NCBI RefSeq assembly: GCF_900091725.1
Contig: NZ_FMBW01000014.1
Coordinates: forward strand, 1 to 59,860
Reading direction: 5' to 3'
DNA length: 59,860 nt
DNA from: Streptomyces sp. DvalAA-43
GTDB lineage: Bacteria; Actinomycetota; Actinomycetes; Streptomycetales; Streptomycetaceae
The translations under genes and the position numbers were made by a program. Below the pieces are notes generated by a model. It was not told the origin of the DNA. It searched no databases and worked only from the letters and a program-made list of their open reading frames with translations. The first letter of the stretch is position 1, and every line of letters starts with the position of its first letter. Positions 9,651 through 18,133 of the stretch are shown here, one piece after another.

Positions 9651-9923
9651 ATGTCTGATTCGCTGGATGCCCGGACACGGGACGAGATCGACGACCAGGT
9701 GGCGGAGGCGTTCGACGCCTATCTGTCCGACCGCCTGACGGAACGGGGGCCGCTGCGCACCGCCCTGACCGCGGGGCGCGGTGCCCGGGTCGTCCTGGGC
9801 ACGGTCGCCCTCGGCGCCCTGGCAACGGCGCTCGCACCGGGCGGTGCTGCCGCCGTCTACTGGATCTGGGGCGTGATCGCGGCGATCGACATCACCTGGC
9901 TCCGGGCCGCCCACCGGCGCTGA
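9651..9923 (+). CDS. Small membrane protein under ArsR-type control
   Basis: The 90-aa product begins with a polar, acidic N-terminal part (MSDSLDARTRDEIDDQ) and continues with two closely spaced hydrophobic segments (about residues 46-64 and 66-83), ending AAHRR. It has a strong purine-rich ribosome binding site (GGGGGGA) six bases before the ATG. The family is not known to me. The divergent arrangement with a regulator and shared operators suggests it is the regulator's main target. Confidence 0.75.
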   Translation: MSDSLDARTRDEIDDQVAEAFDAYLSDRLTERGPLRTALTAGRGARVVLGTVALGALATALAPGGAAAVYWIWGVIAAIDITWLRAAHRR

Positions 9924-9976
9924 CGGCCCGTGGGCCCGTAGGCGGCACGGCCCGCGCGGAAGGCGGGCCGGGAACG

Positions 9977-10016
9977 ACGAGATCCCGTCCAGTCCTCTGA
10001 CCGGACAGGATCTCGT
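9977..10016. terminator. Bidirectional hairpin between convergent genes
   Basis: ACGAGATCC and GGATCTCGT form the outer stem of a 40-base hairpin with further pairing inside (GTCC/GGAC). It lies between two genes that converge on it, so it fits a shared terminator. Confidence 0.75.
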
Positions 10017-10061
10017 GTGCGTGGTGAAGATGCCCGAGCCCGTGCCGGAGCCGCACCCCTG

Positions 10062-10814
10062 TCAGCGCAGTTCGTCGATACGGATGAGGACTTCGTTCAC
10101 GTACGGGCGCACTTGTGCCGTCAGTTCGTGACTCCAAGTCTCTTCCGCGTAGTGGCAGTTGCGGTACAGATACCTGGCGTGCTCCAGGACAGGACGGTGT
10201 TCCGGAGGCAGGCGGGAGAGAGCCCAGTCCGCGGCTGCGTCCTTGGGCTCGATCCTGCCCGTGGCGAGGGTTGCCCAGACGCGGGCCAGGGTCAGCAGGA
10301 CGTTACGGGTGTCGTCGGCCAGGCTGTCGAGGAGCTCGGGGATGCCCGCGACGCTTGCCCGGACGAGGTCGGTGTGCGGCACGGGGTCCAGGAGCTGGGC
10401 GGAAGGTGGTCCGGTGAGAGGGCGGTCGCCGGCCAGGGCCATGGTGAGCACAAGGGCCAGGTCGGGCATCGGGCCGGGCTGCGGAGGCCCGCTCTCCCGA
10501 AGCTCTTCGCGGAGCCACTCGCCGTACAAGAAGTCCCCGACCGGCGGGAACCGCCAGGGGCGGACCTCGGACTGGACGACGACGGTGAGTTCGACCGGAC
10601 GGACGGTGGCCGTGAGGCCGGAGATCTCCAGCAAGCCCTCAAGGAGCGCCCGCCGCTTCCGGCCGTCCAGGCTCTGCCGTGTGACGGCCAGGATGTCCAG
10701 ATCGCTTGCCGGGTTGAGGCGCCCGAGCACGGCGGAGCCGTGGAGGTACGTGCCGAGGAGATCCGGCGCCAGGACGCCGCGGACGAGCCCGACAACCTGC
10801 TTGAGTTGATCCAT
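10062..10814 (-). CDS. Aminoglycoside adenylyltransferase-like nucleotidyltransferase (AadA / ANT(9) family)
   Basis: The 250-aa protein has the nucleotidyltransferase core GTYLHGSAVLGRLNPASDLDI (Gly-Ser...Asp-x-Asp metal-binding pattern) near residue 20 and a C-terminal helical DUF4111-like domain (LSRLPPEHRPVLEHARYLYR). Family members transfer AMP to spectinomycin or streptomycin. The family also contains chromosomal genes that give no resistance, so the substrate is open. The ATG at 10814 is used; a GTG 15 bases upstream is possible. It lies alone, convergent with the small membrane gene. Confidence 0.85.
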   Translation of the reverse strand: MDQLKQVVGLVRGVLAPDLLGTYLHGSAVLGRLNPASDLDILAVTRQSLDGRKRRALLEGLLEISGLTATVRPVELTVVVQSEVRPWRFPPVGDFLYGEWLREELRESGPPQPGPMPDLALVLTMALAGDRPLTGPPSAQLLDPVPHTDLVRASVAGIPELLDSLADDTRNVLLTLARVWATLATGRIEPKDAAADWALSRLPPEHRPVLEHARYLYRNCHYAEETWSHELTAQVRPYVNEVLIRIDELR

Positions 10815-10947
10815 TACGTCAGTGTCGGACACCACCCGGGACCCGTCGTCCGCAGCCCCGGGGCCGGATCGCCCGTAACGGGGGTCCCGAGGCCCGGCCC
10901 GGCGATACGGTGGTGACACAACGCCAGATGACAGCCAGGAGCCCCGG

Positions 10948-11184
10948 ATGAGCCAGCAGCCGGCCAGCGCGCCCGTGCCCGACCGTCAGCCCCTCGACGA
11001 GCACGCCGCCGCGTCCGTCCGCGCGTACGCTGCCGACCAGCGCGCGAAGGTCGATGTCCTCGCCTCCGTGCTGGAGGACATCGCCGCGAACGGCTATCCC
11101 TCGCCCGAGACCGGCATGCCGTGGGAGACGGCCCGGGACGAGCACCTGGCCCGTCTCGCGGAAGAGCGGCCTCGTGTCGCCTGA
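10948..11184 (+). CDS. Putative antitoxin-like small protein
   Basis: This 78-aa acidic protein has Pro- and Gln-rich first 15 residues and then a helical region (AAASVRAYAADQRAKVDVLASV) ending with WETARDEHLARLAEE. It is preceded by AGGAG at good spacing. It overlaps the next gene by 11 bases, the arrangement typical of type II antitoxins. No DNA-binding fold is obvious, so the assignment rests mostly on size and linkage. Confidence 0.65.
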   Translation: MSQQPASAPVPDRQPLDEHAAASVRAYAADQRAKVDVLASVLEDIAANGYPSPETGMPWETARDEHLARLAEERPRVA

Positions 11185-11431
11185 GCCCGGCCCGCGCCGC
11201 TCGCACGTCATCACGGTGGAGCCCGCGCTCACCCAGCTTTCCAAGCTCACCGCGGGCGAGACGCACCGCCTGGACCGCGCGATCGTCGCGATCAGCGTCA
11301 ACCCCGAGCTGGGCACCGAGGTGCCCGGCACCCTGCTGCGCGACTACACGGACGAGATCGACGGCGTACGGGTCATCTACTTCGTGACGGCCCTGAAGAC
11401 GATCACGATCGTGGCGTACATCGAAGCCTGA
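11174..11431 (+). CDS. RelE/ParE-like putative toxin
   Basis: The 85-aa protein starts at a GTG inside the previous gene (translational coupling). The pattern HVITVEPAL...LDRAIVAISVNPELGTEVPG, then LRDYTDEIDGVRVIYFV and ITIVAYIEA, matches the beta-alpha-beta layout of RelE/ParE-superfamily proteins, including the final beta strands that carry active residues in that family. RelE members cleave mRNA on the ribosome and ParE members inhibit gyrase; the sequence does not show which applies here. Together with the preceding gene it forms a probable toxin-antitoxin pair. Confidence 0.65.
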   Translation: MSPEPGPRRSHVITVEPALTQLSKLTAGETHRLDRAIVAISVNPELGTEVPGTLLRDYTDEIDGVRVIYFVTALKTITIVAYIEA

Positions 11432-11524
11432 GAACCCAACACCAGGCGCAGTGCCCCGGACCCGTTTCTCTGGAGCCTGACGCCCATCGAGTCCCACCCC
11501 ACTCCACTCCACCCCCAGCCCTAC

Positions 11525-11562
11525 CCCCTTCTGCCCCCGCCCCGAGGCGGGGGAAGAAGGGG
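11525..11562 (-). terminator. Hairpin directly after the HxlR gene
   Basis: CCCCTTCT g CCCCCGC pairs with GCGGGGG a AGAAGGGG. The hairpin abuts the stop codon at 11563 and likely terminates the HxlR gene on the minus strand. Confidence 0.7.
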
Positions 11563-11937
11563 TCAGAAGCCTGTTTCCTCTTCCCGGGTGTCGAAGTCTT
11601 CGCGTGCGCGTGTGATGGCGGGCATGTTCTGCGAGGCCCATGCCAGCAGCATGTCGATGGGCGGCCGAAGGGTCTTGCCGAGGGGCGTGATCCGGTATTT
11701 GACCGCTACCGGGCGGGTGGAGACGACCTCGCGCCCGACCACGCCGTTCCGTTCGAGCCGTCGAAGTGTCGCGGTGAGCGACTTCTGTGTGACCTGGGGG
11801 ATGGCCCGGCGCAGTTCGTTGAAGCGGCACGGGCGTTCGCAGAGCTCGTTGAGGACGCTGAGCGACCACTTGTCGAGGATCTGGTCGAGCAGTTCGCGGT
11901 GCGGAGGGGAGATGCGGAATTCGTCGTCGGTATCCAT
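11563..11937 (-). CDS. HxlR-family transcriptional regulator
   Basis: This is a 124-aa winged-helix protein with the family hallmarks: LLDQILDKWSLSVLNELCE, then RFNELRRAIPQVTQKSLTAT, LRRLERNGVVGREV and VKYRITPLGKTL. HxlR members often respond to reactive aldehydes or oxidants and control a divergent enzyme gene. Here the divergent gene is a RidA homologue 77 bases away, with an inverted repeat between them. Confidence 0.93.
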   Translation of the reverse strand: MDTDDEFRISPPHRELLDQILDKWSLSVLNELCERPCRFNELRRAIPQVTQKSLTATLRRLERNGVVGREVVSTRPVAVKYRITPLGKTLRPPIDMLLAWASQNMPAITRAREDFDTREEETGF

Positions 11938-11972
11938 GGCGAAACCTGGTCTCGTTGAAGTGTCCTTCTTCC

Positions 11973-11997
11973 ACTAGGTAGCTTACGGATACCTAGT
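11973..11997. promoter_or_regulatory. Inverted repeat, probable HxlR operator
   Basis: ACTAGGTA, nine bases, TACCTAGT is a perfect inverted repeat in the 77-bp divergent promoter region between the HxlR and RidA genes. Its symmetry and position fit a dimeric regulator controlling both genes. Confidence 0.75.
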
Positions 11998-12014
11998 TCA
12001 AAGGAGAAACACCC

Positions 12015-12425
12015 ATGACCGTTCAGCACTTCACGCCGGAAGGCATGCTGCAACCGGTCCCGTACCACCACGTGGCCGTGGGCACCGGGTCGAAGCACGT
12101 CCATGTCAGCGGACAGGTCGCACGCCGGGCCGACGGGACTCCGGTCGCACCCGGCGACCTGGCCGGTCAGGTCGCCCAGGCACTGCGCAACACCTCCGTC
12201 GGCCTGGCGGGCGCGGACGCGTCGTTCGCGGACGTGCTGCGCCTGACGTTCTACGTGACCCGGTGGAGCCCGGAGAAGATCGGCGACTTCATGGCCGGTG
12301 TGGAGGCCGTCGCCGACGAGATCGGACTCCGGCTCCCCATGCCACCGGCCTCCCTCATCGGTGTCGAGTACCTCTTCGAGCCGGACGTACTCGTCGAAGT
12401 CGAAGCAACCGCACTGCTCGGCTGA
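12015..12425 (+). CDS. RidA (YjgF/UK114) family protein
   Basis: The 136-aa protein has the RidA fold pattern: GTGSKHVHVSGQVARRADGT, then QALRNTSVGLAGADASFADV, LRLTFYVTRWSP and PASLIGVEYLFEPDVLVEVEA. The classical RidA Arg of the imine-deaminase site (usually in a P-x-R-x motif) appears replaced here (MPPASLIGVEYL), so deaminase activity is doubtful. AAGGAG lies at ideal spacing before the ATG. It probably belongs to the HxlR regulon. Confidence 0.9.
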   Translation: MTVQHFTPEGMLQPVPYHHVAVGTGSKHVHVSGQVARRADGTPVAPGDLAGQVAQALRNTSVGLAGADASFADVLRLTFYVTRWSPEKIGDFMAGVEAVADEIGLRLPMPPASLIGVEYLFEPDVLVEVEATALLG

Positions 12426-12561
12426 TCCCTGAGACGGACGCTGCCCGGCCTCGTCCTGACGCGGTCGCCGTCTTGAGGGCGTGAAGACTTGAGGGCTTGA
12501 AGACTTGAAGAGGCGACGCTGGCCGGCCCACCGCCGCCCCGCGAGGACGGGCGCCGGTCGG

Positions 12562-14094
12562 TCAGTGGGCGCAGATGTGGGGAGCCGCTACGCCCGTCGC
12601 CGGGGGCTCGCTCGCGGCAGCGGCGCGCGCCACGTCGGCCAGCAGGCGCAGGCGCTCCGCCCGGTCCAGATAGCGGCCGTCGACCAGGACGGAGTGGATC
12701 CGCTGCGTATGCCGGATGTCGGTGCGCGGGTCCGCGTCCAGGACCAGCAGGTCGGCGCGGTCGTCCGGCAGGCCGAGCATCCGGGCGGGCGCGGTGGTCA
12801 CCGCGTGGAGCACGTCCCGCGTGGGCAGCCCCGCTTCGACGAGCAGTTCCAACTCGTGGTGGAGGGCGAAGCCGGGAACCGCGTAGCCGGTGCCGGTGTC
12901 GGTGCCCGCGATCAACTGCACACCGGCCCGGTGGAGTTCCGCGACGAGGTGCAGCCGGTGTTCGTAGATCCGGTGGATACGGGAGACGTCCTGCGCGGTG
13001 CGACCTGCGGTCAGGGAGGACCAGATGGTGGGCCAGGACTCGGTCAGCCAGCCGGGCAGGTACGCGAACTCCGGTGAGTCGGTGGGCAACTGGTCGGTGC
13101 GCTCCAGCGAATGGTGGACGGTGAGGGTCGGGACGACGCGGGTTCCATTGGCGGCGAGCCGGTCGAAGAGGGCACGGGTACGGCCGACGTCGTACGTCTG
13201 CACCGCCTCCCACTCCACCGCGTGCACCTGCCGGAACCAGCTCGCGTAACGCTCGAAGCTGGTGCCGAGGGCGGGGTCGATACGGATCTTCGCCATGGCC
13301 CGCCTGATCTCGGCCTCCCGGGCCGAGGTGGCGAGGAGGAGGGCGTGCAGGTGCTCGATGGACTGCTGCCCGGTGTCGCTCGCGCGGGCGATGGGAAGGG
13401 TGTCGGGGCAGTGGCCCGCGTGACGCAGACCCTGCCGACGGGACTCGTCGGCGATCGCCTCGTACGCCTCTGGCGTGAGCCGCGAGTACACCTTGACGAA
13501 GTCCGCACCGCTCGCCTTCGCCTCGCGCACCGCACGGCGCGCGGACGGGGCGTCGGCGACCTCGACGACGCGATCGCCGGTGTCATTGGCCCACAGTGAG
13601 GGCCGCCCGTCGATGATCGAGCTGGAGATCACCCAGCGCGGGCCGAGGAGCTTGCCCGCGCGGACCTTGTCACGCCACTCGTGGTGCAGGGGGCTGCCCC
13701 ACATCTCGCGGACCGCGGTCACACCGTTGAGCGGGAAGAGGGGCGGCAGCACGGTCTCGGGCCCTTGGTTGTGGACATGGGACTCGACGAGGCCGCCCAT
13801 GACGATGTACTTGCCGGTCAGGTCGTACGTCGTCGTCCCGTGCGGAATCGGGACCTCGGCCGAACGGCCCGTACGAATGATGCGGCCGTCGCGTACGAGC
13901 ACGGTGCGGTCGGCGCCCGCGCCCAGGACGGTGGCGTGGGTGAGAGCGATGGTGTTGCCGGGGTGCTGACCGGAGGCAGCCGTCGTACGGTCCGGAGTCG
14001 TGCGGGGGACGGCCGCCGCGGGCGGTGCGGCGGACAGGAGGGCGCCGCCGGTGAGGGCGGCCGAGGTGGCGAGGGCTTCGCGTCGAGTGGACAT
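12562..14094 (-). CDS. Tat-exported amidohydrolase
   Basis: This is a 510-aa metal-dependent hydrolase of the amidohydrolase superfamily. The N-terminus MSTRREALATSAALTGGALL is a twin-arginine-type signal ending in PAAAVP. The domain pattern is a beta-sandwich (TVLVRDGRIIRTG), then GGLVESHVHNQGPE (metal HxH), DFVKVYSR (carboxylate-Lys region), LRHAGHCPD, QSIEHLHAL (metal His residues) and LIAGTDTGTG (metal Asp). Imidazolonepropionase- and prolidase-like relatives have this layout; the substrate is unknown. The ATG at 14094 gives the signal peptide. Tandem 18-bp repeats lie 65 bases upstream. Confidence 0.9.
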   Translation of the reverse strand: MSTRREALATSAALTGGALLSAAPPAAAVPRTTPDRTTAASGQHPGNTIALTHATVLGAGADRTVLVRDGRIIRTGRSAEVPIPHGTTTYDLTGKYIVMGGLVESHVHNQGPETVLPPLFPLNGVTAVREMWGSPLHHEWRDKVRAGKLLGPRWVISSSIIDGRPSLWANDTGDRVVEVADAPSARRAVREAKASGADFVKVYSRLTPEAYEAIADESRRQGLRHAGHCPDTLPIARASDTGQQSIEHLHALLLATSAREAEIRRAMAKIRIDPALGTSFERYASWFRQVHAVEWEAVQTYDVGRTRALFDRLAANGTRVVPTLTVHHSLERTDQLPTDSPEFAYLPGWLTESWPTIWSSLTAGRTAQDVSRIHRIYEHRLHLVAELHRAGVQLIAGTDTGTGYAVPGFALHHELELLVEAGLPTRDVLHAVTTAPARMLGLPDDRADLLVLDADPRTDIRHTQRIHSVLVDGRYLDRAERLRLLADVARAAAASEPPATGVAAPHICAH

Positions 14095-14160
14095 GGCACC
14101 ACTCTGGTCCGGGCCGGATCCTTGGTCACTGGCGCCAGGCAGTGGGTACGGGGTGCTGGT

Positions 14161-14208
14161 GGCACCACCATGGGGAGTGGCACCACCATGGGGAGTGGCA
14201 CCACCACG
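14161..14208. repeat. 18-bp tandem repeat upstream of the amidohydrolase
   Basis: The unit GGCACCACCATGGGGAGT occurs twice perfectly and a third time in part (14197-14208), within the 5' region of the minus-strand amidohydrolase. It is followed at 14236-14300 by a run of degenerate GGAACCCC/GAAACCCC-like units. Confidence 0.85.
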
Positions 14209-14480
14209 TGAGCGGCCCCATCGGCCGGCGGGACGTGCACTCCGGAAACCCGGGACTCCGGAACCCCGAAACGTCGGAACCCTGAAACCCCGGAACCTCG
14301 GCACCTCTCGCCGAAACACAACACCCTGCGGCTTCGACGACCCGGTTCGGAGGGCGGGACGCGGCCGAGGACTCCGGGCAGGCACCGAGGCCCTCCGCAG
14401 CTGCGGACGCGGCGCGGCCCTTCCGACGACAGCCCGCCCACTCGTGCCTCTCGGTGGTCCAGAGGCGTCAGAATGGTGCG

Positions 14481-15200
14481 ATGGACCATCACTTCGTGGG
14501 CATACCCGAGTTGACCGGCGCTCCCCGCGTCGCTGTCGTCATCGACGTCATGCGCGCCTTCACCGTGGCCGCCTGGGCCTTCTCGCGTGGTGTCGAGAAG
14601 ATCGTCCTGGCCTCGACGCTGAGCGAGGCACTTGCCTTGAAGGAGAGCCACCCGGGTTGGCTGGCGTTGAAGGACGGAGCTCCGGCAGCGGGCTTCGACG
14701 CGGTGAACTCACCTGGCCTGCTCAGGTCATGCGATTTCACCGGCCGCACGCTGGTGCAGAAGACGACGGCAGGGACCGTGGGCGCGTTGGCCGTCGCGAA
14801 CGCACCGCTGGTCCTGTGCGCGAGCTTCGTGGTGGCCGGCCCGACCGCGCGATTCCTGCAGACCAAGGATCCCGGCCCGGTGACGTTCGTCATCACCGGC
14901 GAGGACGGCCGGGCCGACGAGGACCTGGCCTGCGCTGAATACATCAGTCGATCCATGGCCGGAGGCGAAGTCGAGGCGGCCCCGTATCTCGACCGCGCGA
15001 GGACTTCTCGTGCCGCGGCCGATCTTGCCGGTGGACTGCGGAGCGGATACCACCCCGACGATGTCGATCTCTGCTTGGAAATCGACAGGTTCCCCTTTGC
15101 GATGATGGCTCGCCAGGAAGAGTCTCTGACGGTGCTCCGTCCCGTTACGGTGCCTGACATCCCGGATGCCCGATACCTGACTTCACTGGGCGGCACCTGA
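14481..15200 (+). CDS. ComB-like 2-phosphosulfolactate phosphatase family protein
   Basis: The 239-aa protein has the ComB family pattern: [21 protein letters not shown], then [28 protein letters not shown] and [15 protein letters not shown]. ComB removes phosphate from 2-phosphosulfolactate in coenzyme M synthesis. Actinobacteria do not make coenzyme M, so their copies probably act on another phosphorylated hydroxy acid. The ATG at 14481 matches the family start; another in-frame ATG lies 27 bases upstream. Confidence 0.8.
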   Translation: MDHHFVGIPELTGAPRVAVVIDVMRAFTVAAWAFSRGVEKIVLASTLSEALALKESHPGWLALKDGAPAAGFDAVNSPGLLRSCDFTGRTLVQKTTAGTVGALAVANAPLVLCASFVVAGPTARFLQTKDPGPVTFVITGEDGRADEDLACAEYISRSMAGGEVEAAPYLDRARTSRAAADLAGGLRSGYHPDDVDLCLEIDRFPFAMMARQEESLTVLRPVTVPDIPDARYLTSLGGT

Positions 15201-15528
15201 CTCCACCGGTCGGAACCAACCGGGAACCCCGTCCGGTAGGCCGCCGGAGTACCGGACGAGGACCTCATCCACTGGGGTGTGGCGCGAGTTCAGCCGGTGA
15301 GAGCTTCCAACGAATCCCGTCTCCGGGCGGCCGCCTGTGCTGGACACACACGATCATCGGCTTCGCGCGCTGGACCGGGCCGCCGCGCATCATCCTGTCC
15401 GGCGCCGACGGGCAGGGTCATGCGGGCGCAGGAACTACCGTGTCTGGCCGGGAAGTTGACAGGTTGGGGTGGATACCCGGACATAATTCACAGGCGCGCG
15501 GCCGCGGGAAGGACCTATTCTGCCCGCC
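15201..15528. other. Intergenic stretch of 328 bases
   Basis: No gene is supported. A short open stretch on the plus strand around 15340-15470 (reading HTIIGFARWTGPPRIILSG) has coding-like composition but no start and no family I recognise; it may be an old remnant. Confidence 0.4.
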
Positions 15529-16320
15529 ATGACCGACTGGAAGAGTGTCGAGGCCGCCGACTGCGCCGTGCCCACCGACCGGCCCATGGACGACCTCGTC
15601 CGCGAGCTGTCCCATGCCCTGGCGGATCCCGATCCGCTGATCCGGGACGGCGCGCCCTACACCGTCCTCGCGACCTGGATCGCCCGCGGGACGATCGGGA
15701 CGTCCCGGCGACTGGAGCTGGGGGACGAGATGGCCACCCGGTTCACCGACCCGCGGGTCGAGGCCCGCACTTTCGCGCCCCTCGTGCTCGACATGCTGGT
15801 GGCCGCGGGGGACTTCAAGGGCGGCTGGGTGGACGCGTTCGAGCGCTGGTACCCGGCGGAGCAGGATCTGCGCGGCCACGACGAGACGCTCGGCTGGCTT
15901 CACGCGGTGGCGCACGGCGCGGACCTGCTCGCCTGCTTCGGTCGCCATCCCGAGGTGGCGCCGGTGCGGATGCTGGACCTCGCCGCCGCTCGGCTGACGG
16001 CGCCCACCGACCACGTCTACGACCAGATGGAGGACGACCGCCTGGCTCGGGCGATCGCCCGGGTCCTCACCCGCACCGACCTGAGCGAACGCGACGCCGT
16101 CGGCTGGCTGGACGAGATAGCCGACCGCTTCGGGGCCGACCGCATCAGCACCCCGGTGCCCGCTCACCTCAGCAACTGCCTGCGCACCCTGCGTCTGCTC
16201 TACATCCTCGCCGACCGAGGCGTGCGCCCCACCAGCGAACTGCCCGCAGAGCCCCTCCACCACCGCGACGCGGTCAAGTCGGCCACCGCCACCGTCCTCG
16301 ACCGGATCGTCAGACGCTGA
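15529..16320 (+). CDS. DUF2785-like helical protein
   Basis: The 263-aa soluble, mostly helical protein reads DDLVRELSHALADPDPLIRD, LATWIARGTIG and later WLHAVAHGADLLACFGRHPE, a pattern I associate with DUF2785 proteins of unknown function. The start MTDWKSVEAADC at 15529 is used. It converges with the next gene, with a run of CTGCACTGCGCTGC-type repeats (16425-16460) in between. Confidence 0.75.
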   Translation: MTDWKSVEAADCAVPTDRPMDDLVRELSHALADPDPLIRDGAPYTVLATWIARGTIGTSRRLELGDEMATRFTDPRVEARTFAPLVLDMLVAAGDFKGGWVDAFERWYPAEQDLRGHDETLGWLHAVAHGADLLACFGRHPEVAPVRMLDLAAARLTAPTDHVYDQMEDDRLARAIARVLTRTDLSERDAVGWLDEIADRFGADRISTPVPAHLSNCLRTLRLLYILADRGVRPTSELPAEPLHHRDAVKSATATVLDRIVRR

Positions 16321-16506
16321 CCGACGGCACCCGGTTCCGCCGGGCGGACCGGCGTGCACGCCCTCCACGGACGACGCGGATGATGCTGATCGCACACACC
16401 GGCCTCGTTCCCCGCCGACGGCGCTGTACTGCACTGTGCTGCACTGCGCTGCGCTGCGCGCGCCGATCACTTCCGCTTCAGCGCGGCCGGCCGCAGCTCA
16501 AGCTGG

Positions 16507-17790
16507 TCAATGGGCTTCCCCCAGGCAGCTCAGGGCTTGGCGGAAGTCATCGAGGGCGGGCCTGAACTCGTGGACGGCGGCGTGGAAGGTCGATCGGTCG
16601 ATCAGGCCCCTGGCCAGTTTTCGCCTTCCTTCCGCCGGGTCGTGCTGAGACAGCCGGTGGGCCAGGGTCACCCCGCCGTCGAACAGGGAGCGCACGTGCT
16701 CCGCGAACAGATGGGTGCGCTGCTCCCAGTAGACGGCGGAGCGGACGGTGAGGACCCGATGCAGGCGGACCAGCTCGGCCAGATGCCGGTCCGGATCCTC
16801 GGTGGCTCGCGGAGCGAGAGCGTCCACCTCTTCGCGGAGGGCATGACGGCTGTCGAAGTAGCGCCGCTTGGCATCGGGTGACCACCACATGGGCGCCGCT
16901 CCCGACGGCGGACGCGGCTCGCCGGGCGCAGGGCGATCGCCTTCGGCACCGGAGATGGTCAGCAGCACCGCCCAGAACGACGTCTGATAGCCACTCCAGG
17001 ATTTTCGCTCACCGTTATCGGCCAACTCCGTCAGCAAGGCGAGTGCCTCTTGCCGCACGAGGGCCGCCTGCTCGCCTCGGCCATGGGTGTCGAGCATCTG
17101 TGCGTACCCGATGAGCGAGTAGAGATGGCAGGCCATCGGGACGCGGTCATTCGCGGCTTCGACCGCTTCCGTGCTGACGAGAGTCCCGAACGCGGCGAGT
17201 GCTTCACCGGACCGGCCGGCGTCATGGAGAGCGGCGATCCACTCCAGGAGTGACCAGGCGAGACTTCCGTCGCCGGGCCCGTTGGGCAGGATCGCTGCGA
17301 CCAACTCGGTCATGGCATCGGCAGCCTCCGCGTACCGGCCTTCCCCGGAGAGACCGGCAGCCCATTCATGCAGCCCCTTGACCACGAGGTGTCCGGACCG
17401 TTCGGCCTGTGCACGGCCCATGGCGAGCATCTCGGCGCGCATGGCGAGCCCTGCGGCGCGCCGACCCAGGTCGTACAGCTCTCTCTGGCAGGAGTTGAGG
17501 GCCCCGTACAGAACATCCGCACGGGCAGGTTCGGCCGGATCGATGGCCCGCGCCGCGGCCACCGCCTCCTCGCACAGCGCGAGACAGGCCGCATGCTTCT
17601 TTCCCGTGCCGGTGTCGTAGCTCAGGCGTTGCAGCGCCCTGGCCAAGAGCGGCAGGTATGAGGCGGGGCTGACCTGAGCGAGCACCCGGTAGGCGTCGAC
17701 TTCCTCGCGCGGCGTGCGGCGTCCCGACGCGAGCAGCACATTCCGCGCCCGCATGATGTCGTCCTGATCGACTTTCCCCGAGTGATTCAT
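16507..17790 (-). CDS. TPR-like helical-repeat protein of unknown function
   Basis: The 427-aa soluble protein is composed of paired helices with Ala/Leu-rich spacing characteristic of tetratricopeptide-like repeats: ALCEEAVAAARAIDPAEPAR, LHEWAAGLSGEGRYAEAADA, LLEWIAALHDAGRSGEALAA and LARGLIDRSTFHAAVHEF. No catalytic motif or signal peptide is present. Such proteins in Streptomyces are often protein-binding partners of regulators or NTPases; no partner is encoded next to it. Confidence 0.75.
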   Translation of the reverse strand: MNHSGKVDQDDIMRARNVLLASGRRTPREEVDAYRVLAQVSPASYLPLLARALQRLSYDTGTGKKHAACLALCEEAVAAARAIDPAEPARADVLYGALNSCQRELYDLGRRAAGLAMRAEMLAMGRAQAERSGHLVVKGLHEWAAGLSGEGRYAEAADAMTELVAAILPNGPGDGSLAWSLLEWIAALHDAGRSGEALAAFGTLVSTEAVEAANDRVPMACHLYSLIGYAQMLDTHGRGEQAALVRQEALALLTELADNGERKSWSGYQTSFWAVLLTISGAEGDRPAPGEPRPPSGAAPMWWSPDAKRRYFDSRHALREEVDALAPRATEDPDRHLAELVRLHRVLTVRSAVYWEQRTHLFAEHVRSLFDGGVTLAHRLSQHDPAEGRRKLARGLIDRSTFHAAVHEFRPALDDFRQALSCLGEAH

Positions 17791-18133
17791 GACGGAGATT
17801 CTGGGCGCCTCGGAGGAGGCCGGACAAGGCTGGTCACCTGTGCCGTTCCTCCTACGAAAACGCCCTCTGACCTGTCATGATGGATGTGACATCACTTCCC
17901 CGGGGCGCCGGGTGCTGAGCTTCCTGTATCGATGGGCCTCGAAGGAGATGTCGACGGTATTGCCGCAGCGGATGCCACGGCTGCACCACCCGGTACTCCC
18001 GTGGCCCGCCCCGGGGCCGGAACTGCCGCATCTTCAGCTGGATATACGCCCCCGCACGGCGTCAAGGGCGTCCGAGGAGAAGGCCCGGTGCGGATGGGCG
18101 TATGTTGCGGGGGCCTGCCGCGAGCGAGGGGTC
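17791..18133. other. Intergenic stretch of 343 bases
   Basis: It holds the upstream region of the TPR-like gene and the region downstream of the methyltransferase. A minus-strand frame stays open but shows no recognisable protein. No clear hairpin was found. Confidence 0.4.

Noticed and set aside
12475..12515. TTGAAGACTTGA-type repeats after the RidA gene
   Set aside because: Brief slippage-like repeat with no hairpin or other signal.
12562..14385. Longer amidohydrolase frame starting at 14385
   Set aside because: The extra 97 residues are Pro/Arg/Gly-rich and come from the repeat region; the start at 14094 gives a normal Tat signal.
16425..16460. CTGCACTGCGCTGC repeats, with a similar GCAGTGCACTGCACCGC run near 31690
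   Set aside because: Short and degenerate; no regular unit or link to a gene function could be shown.
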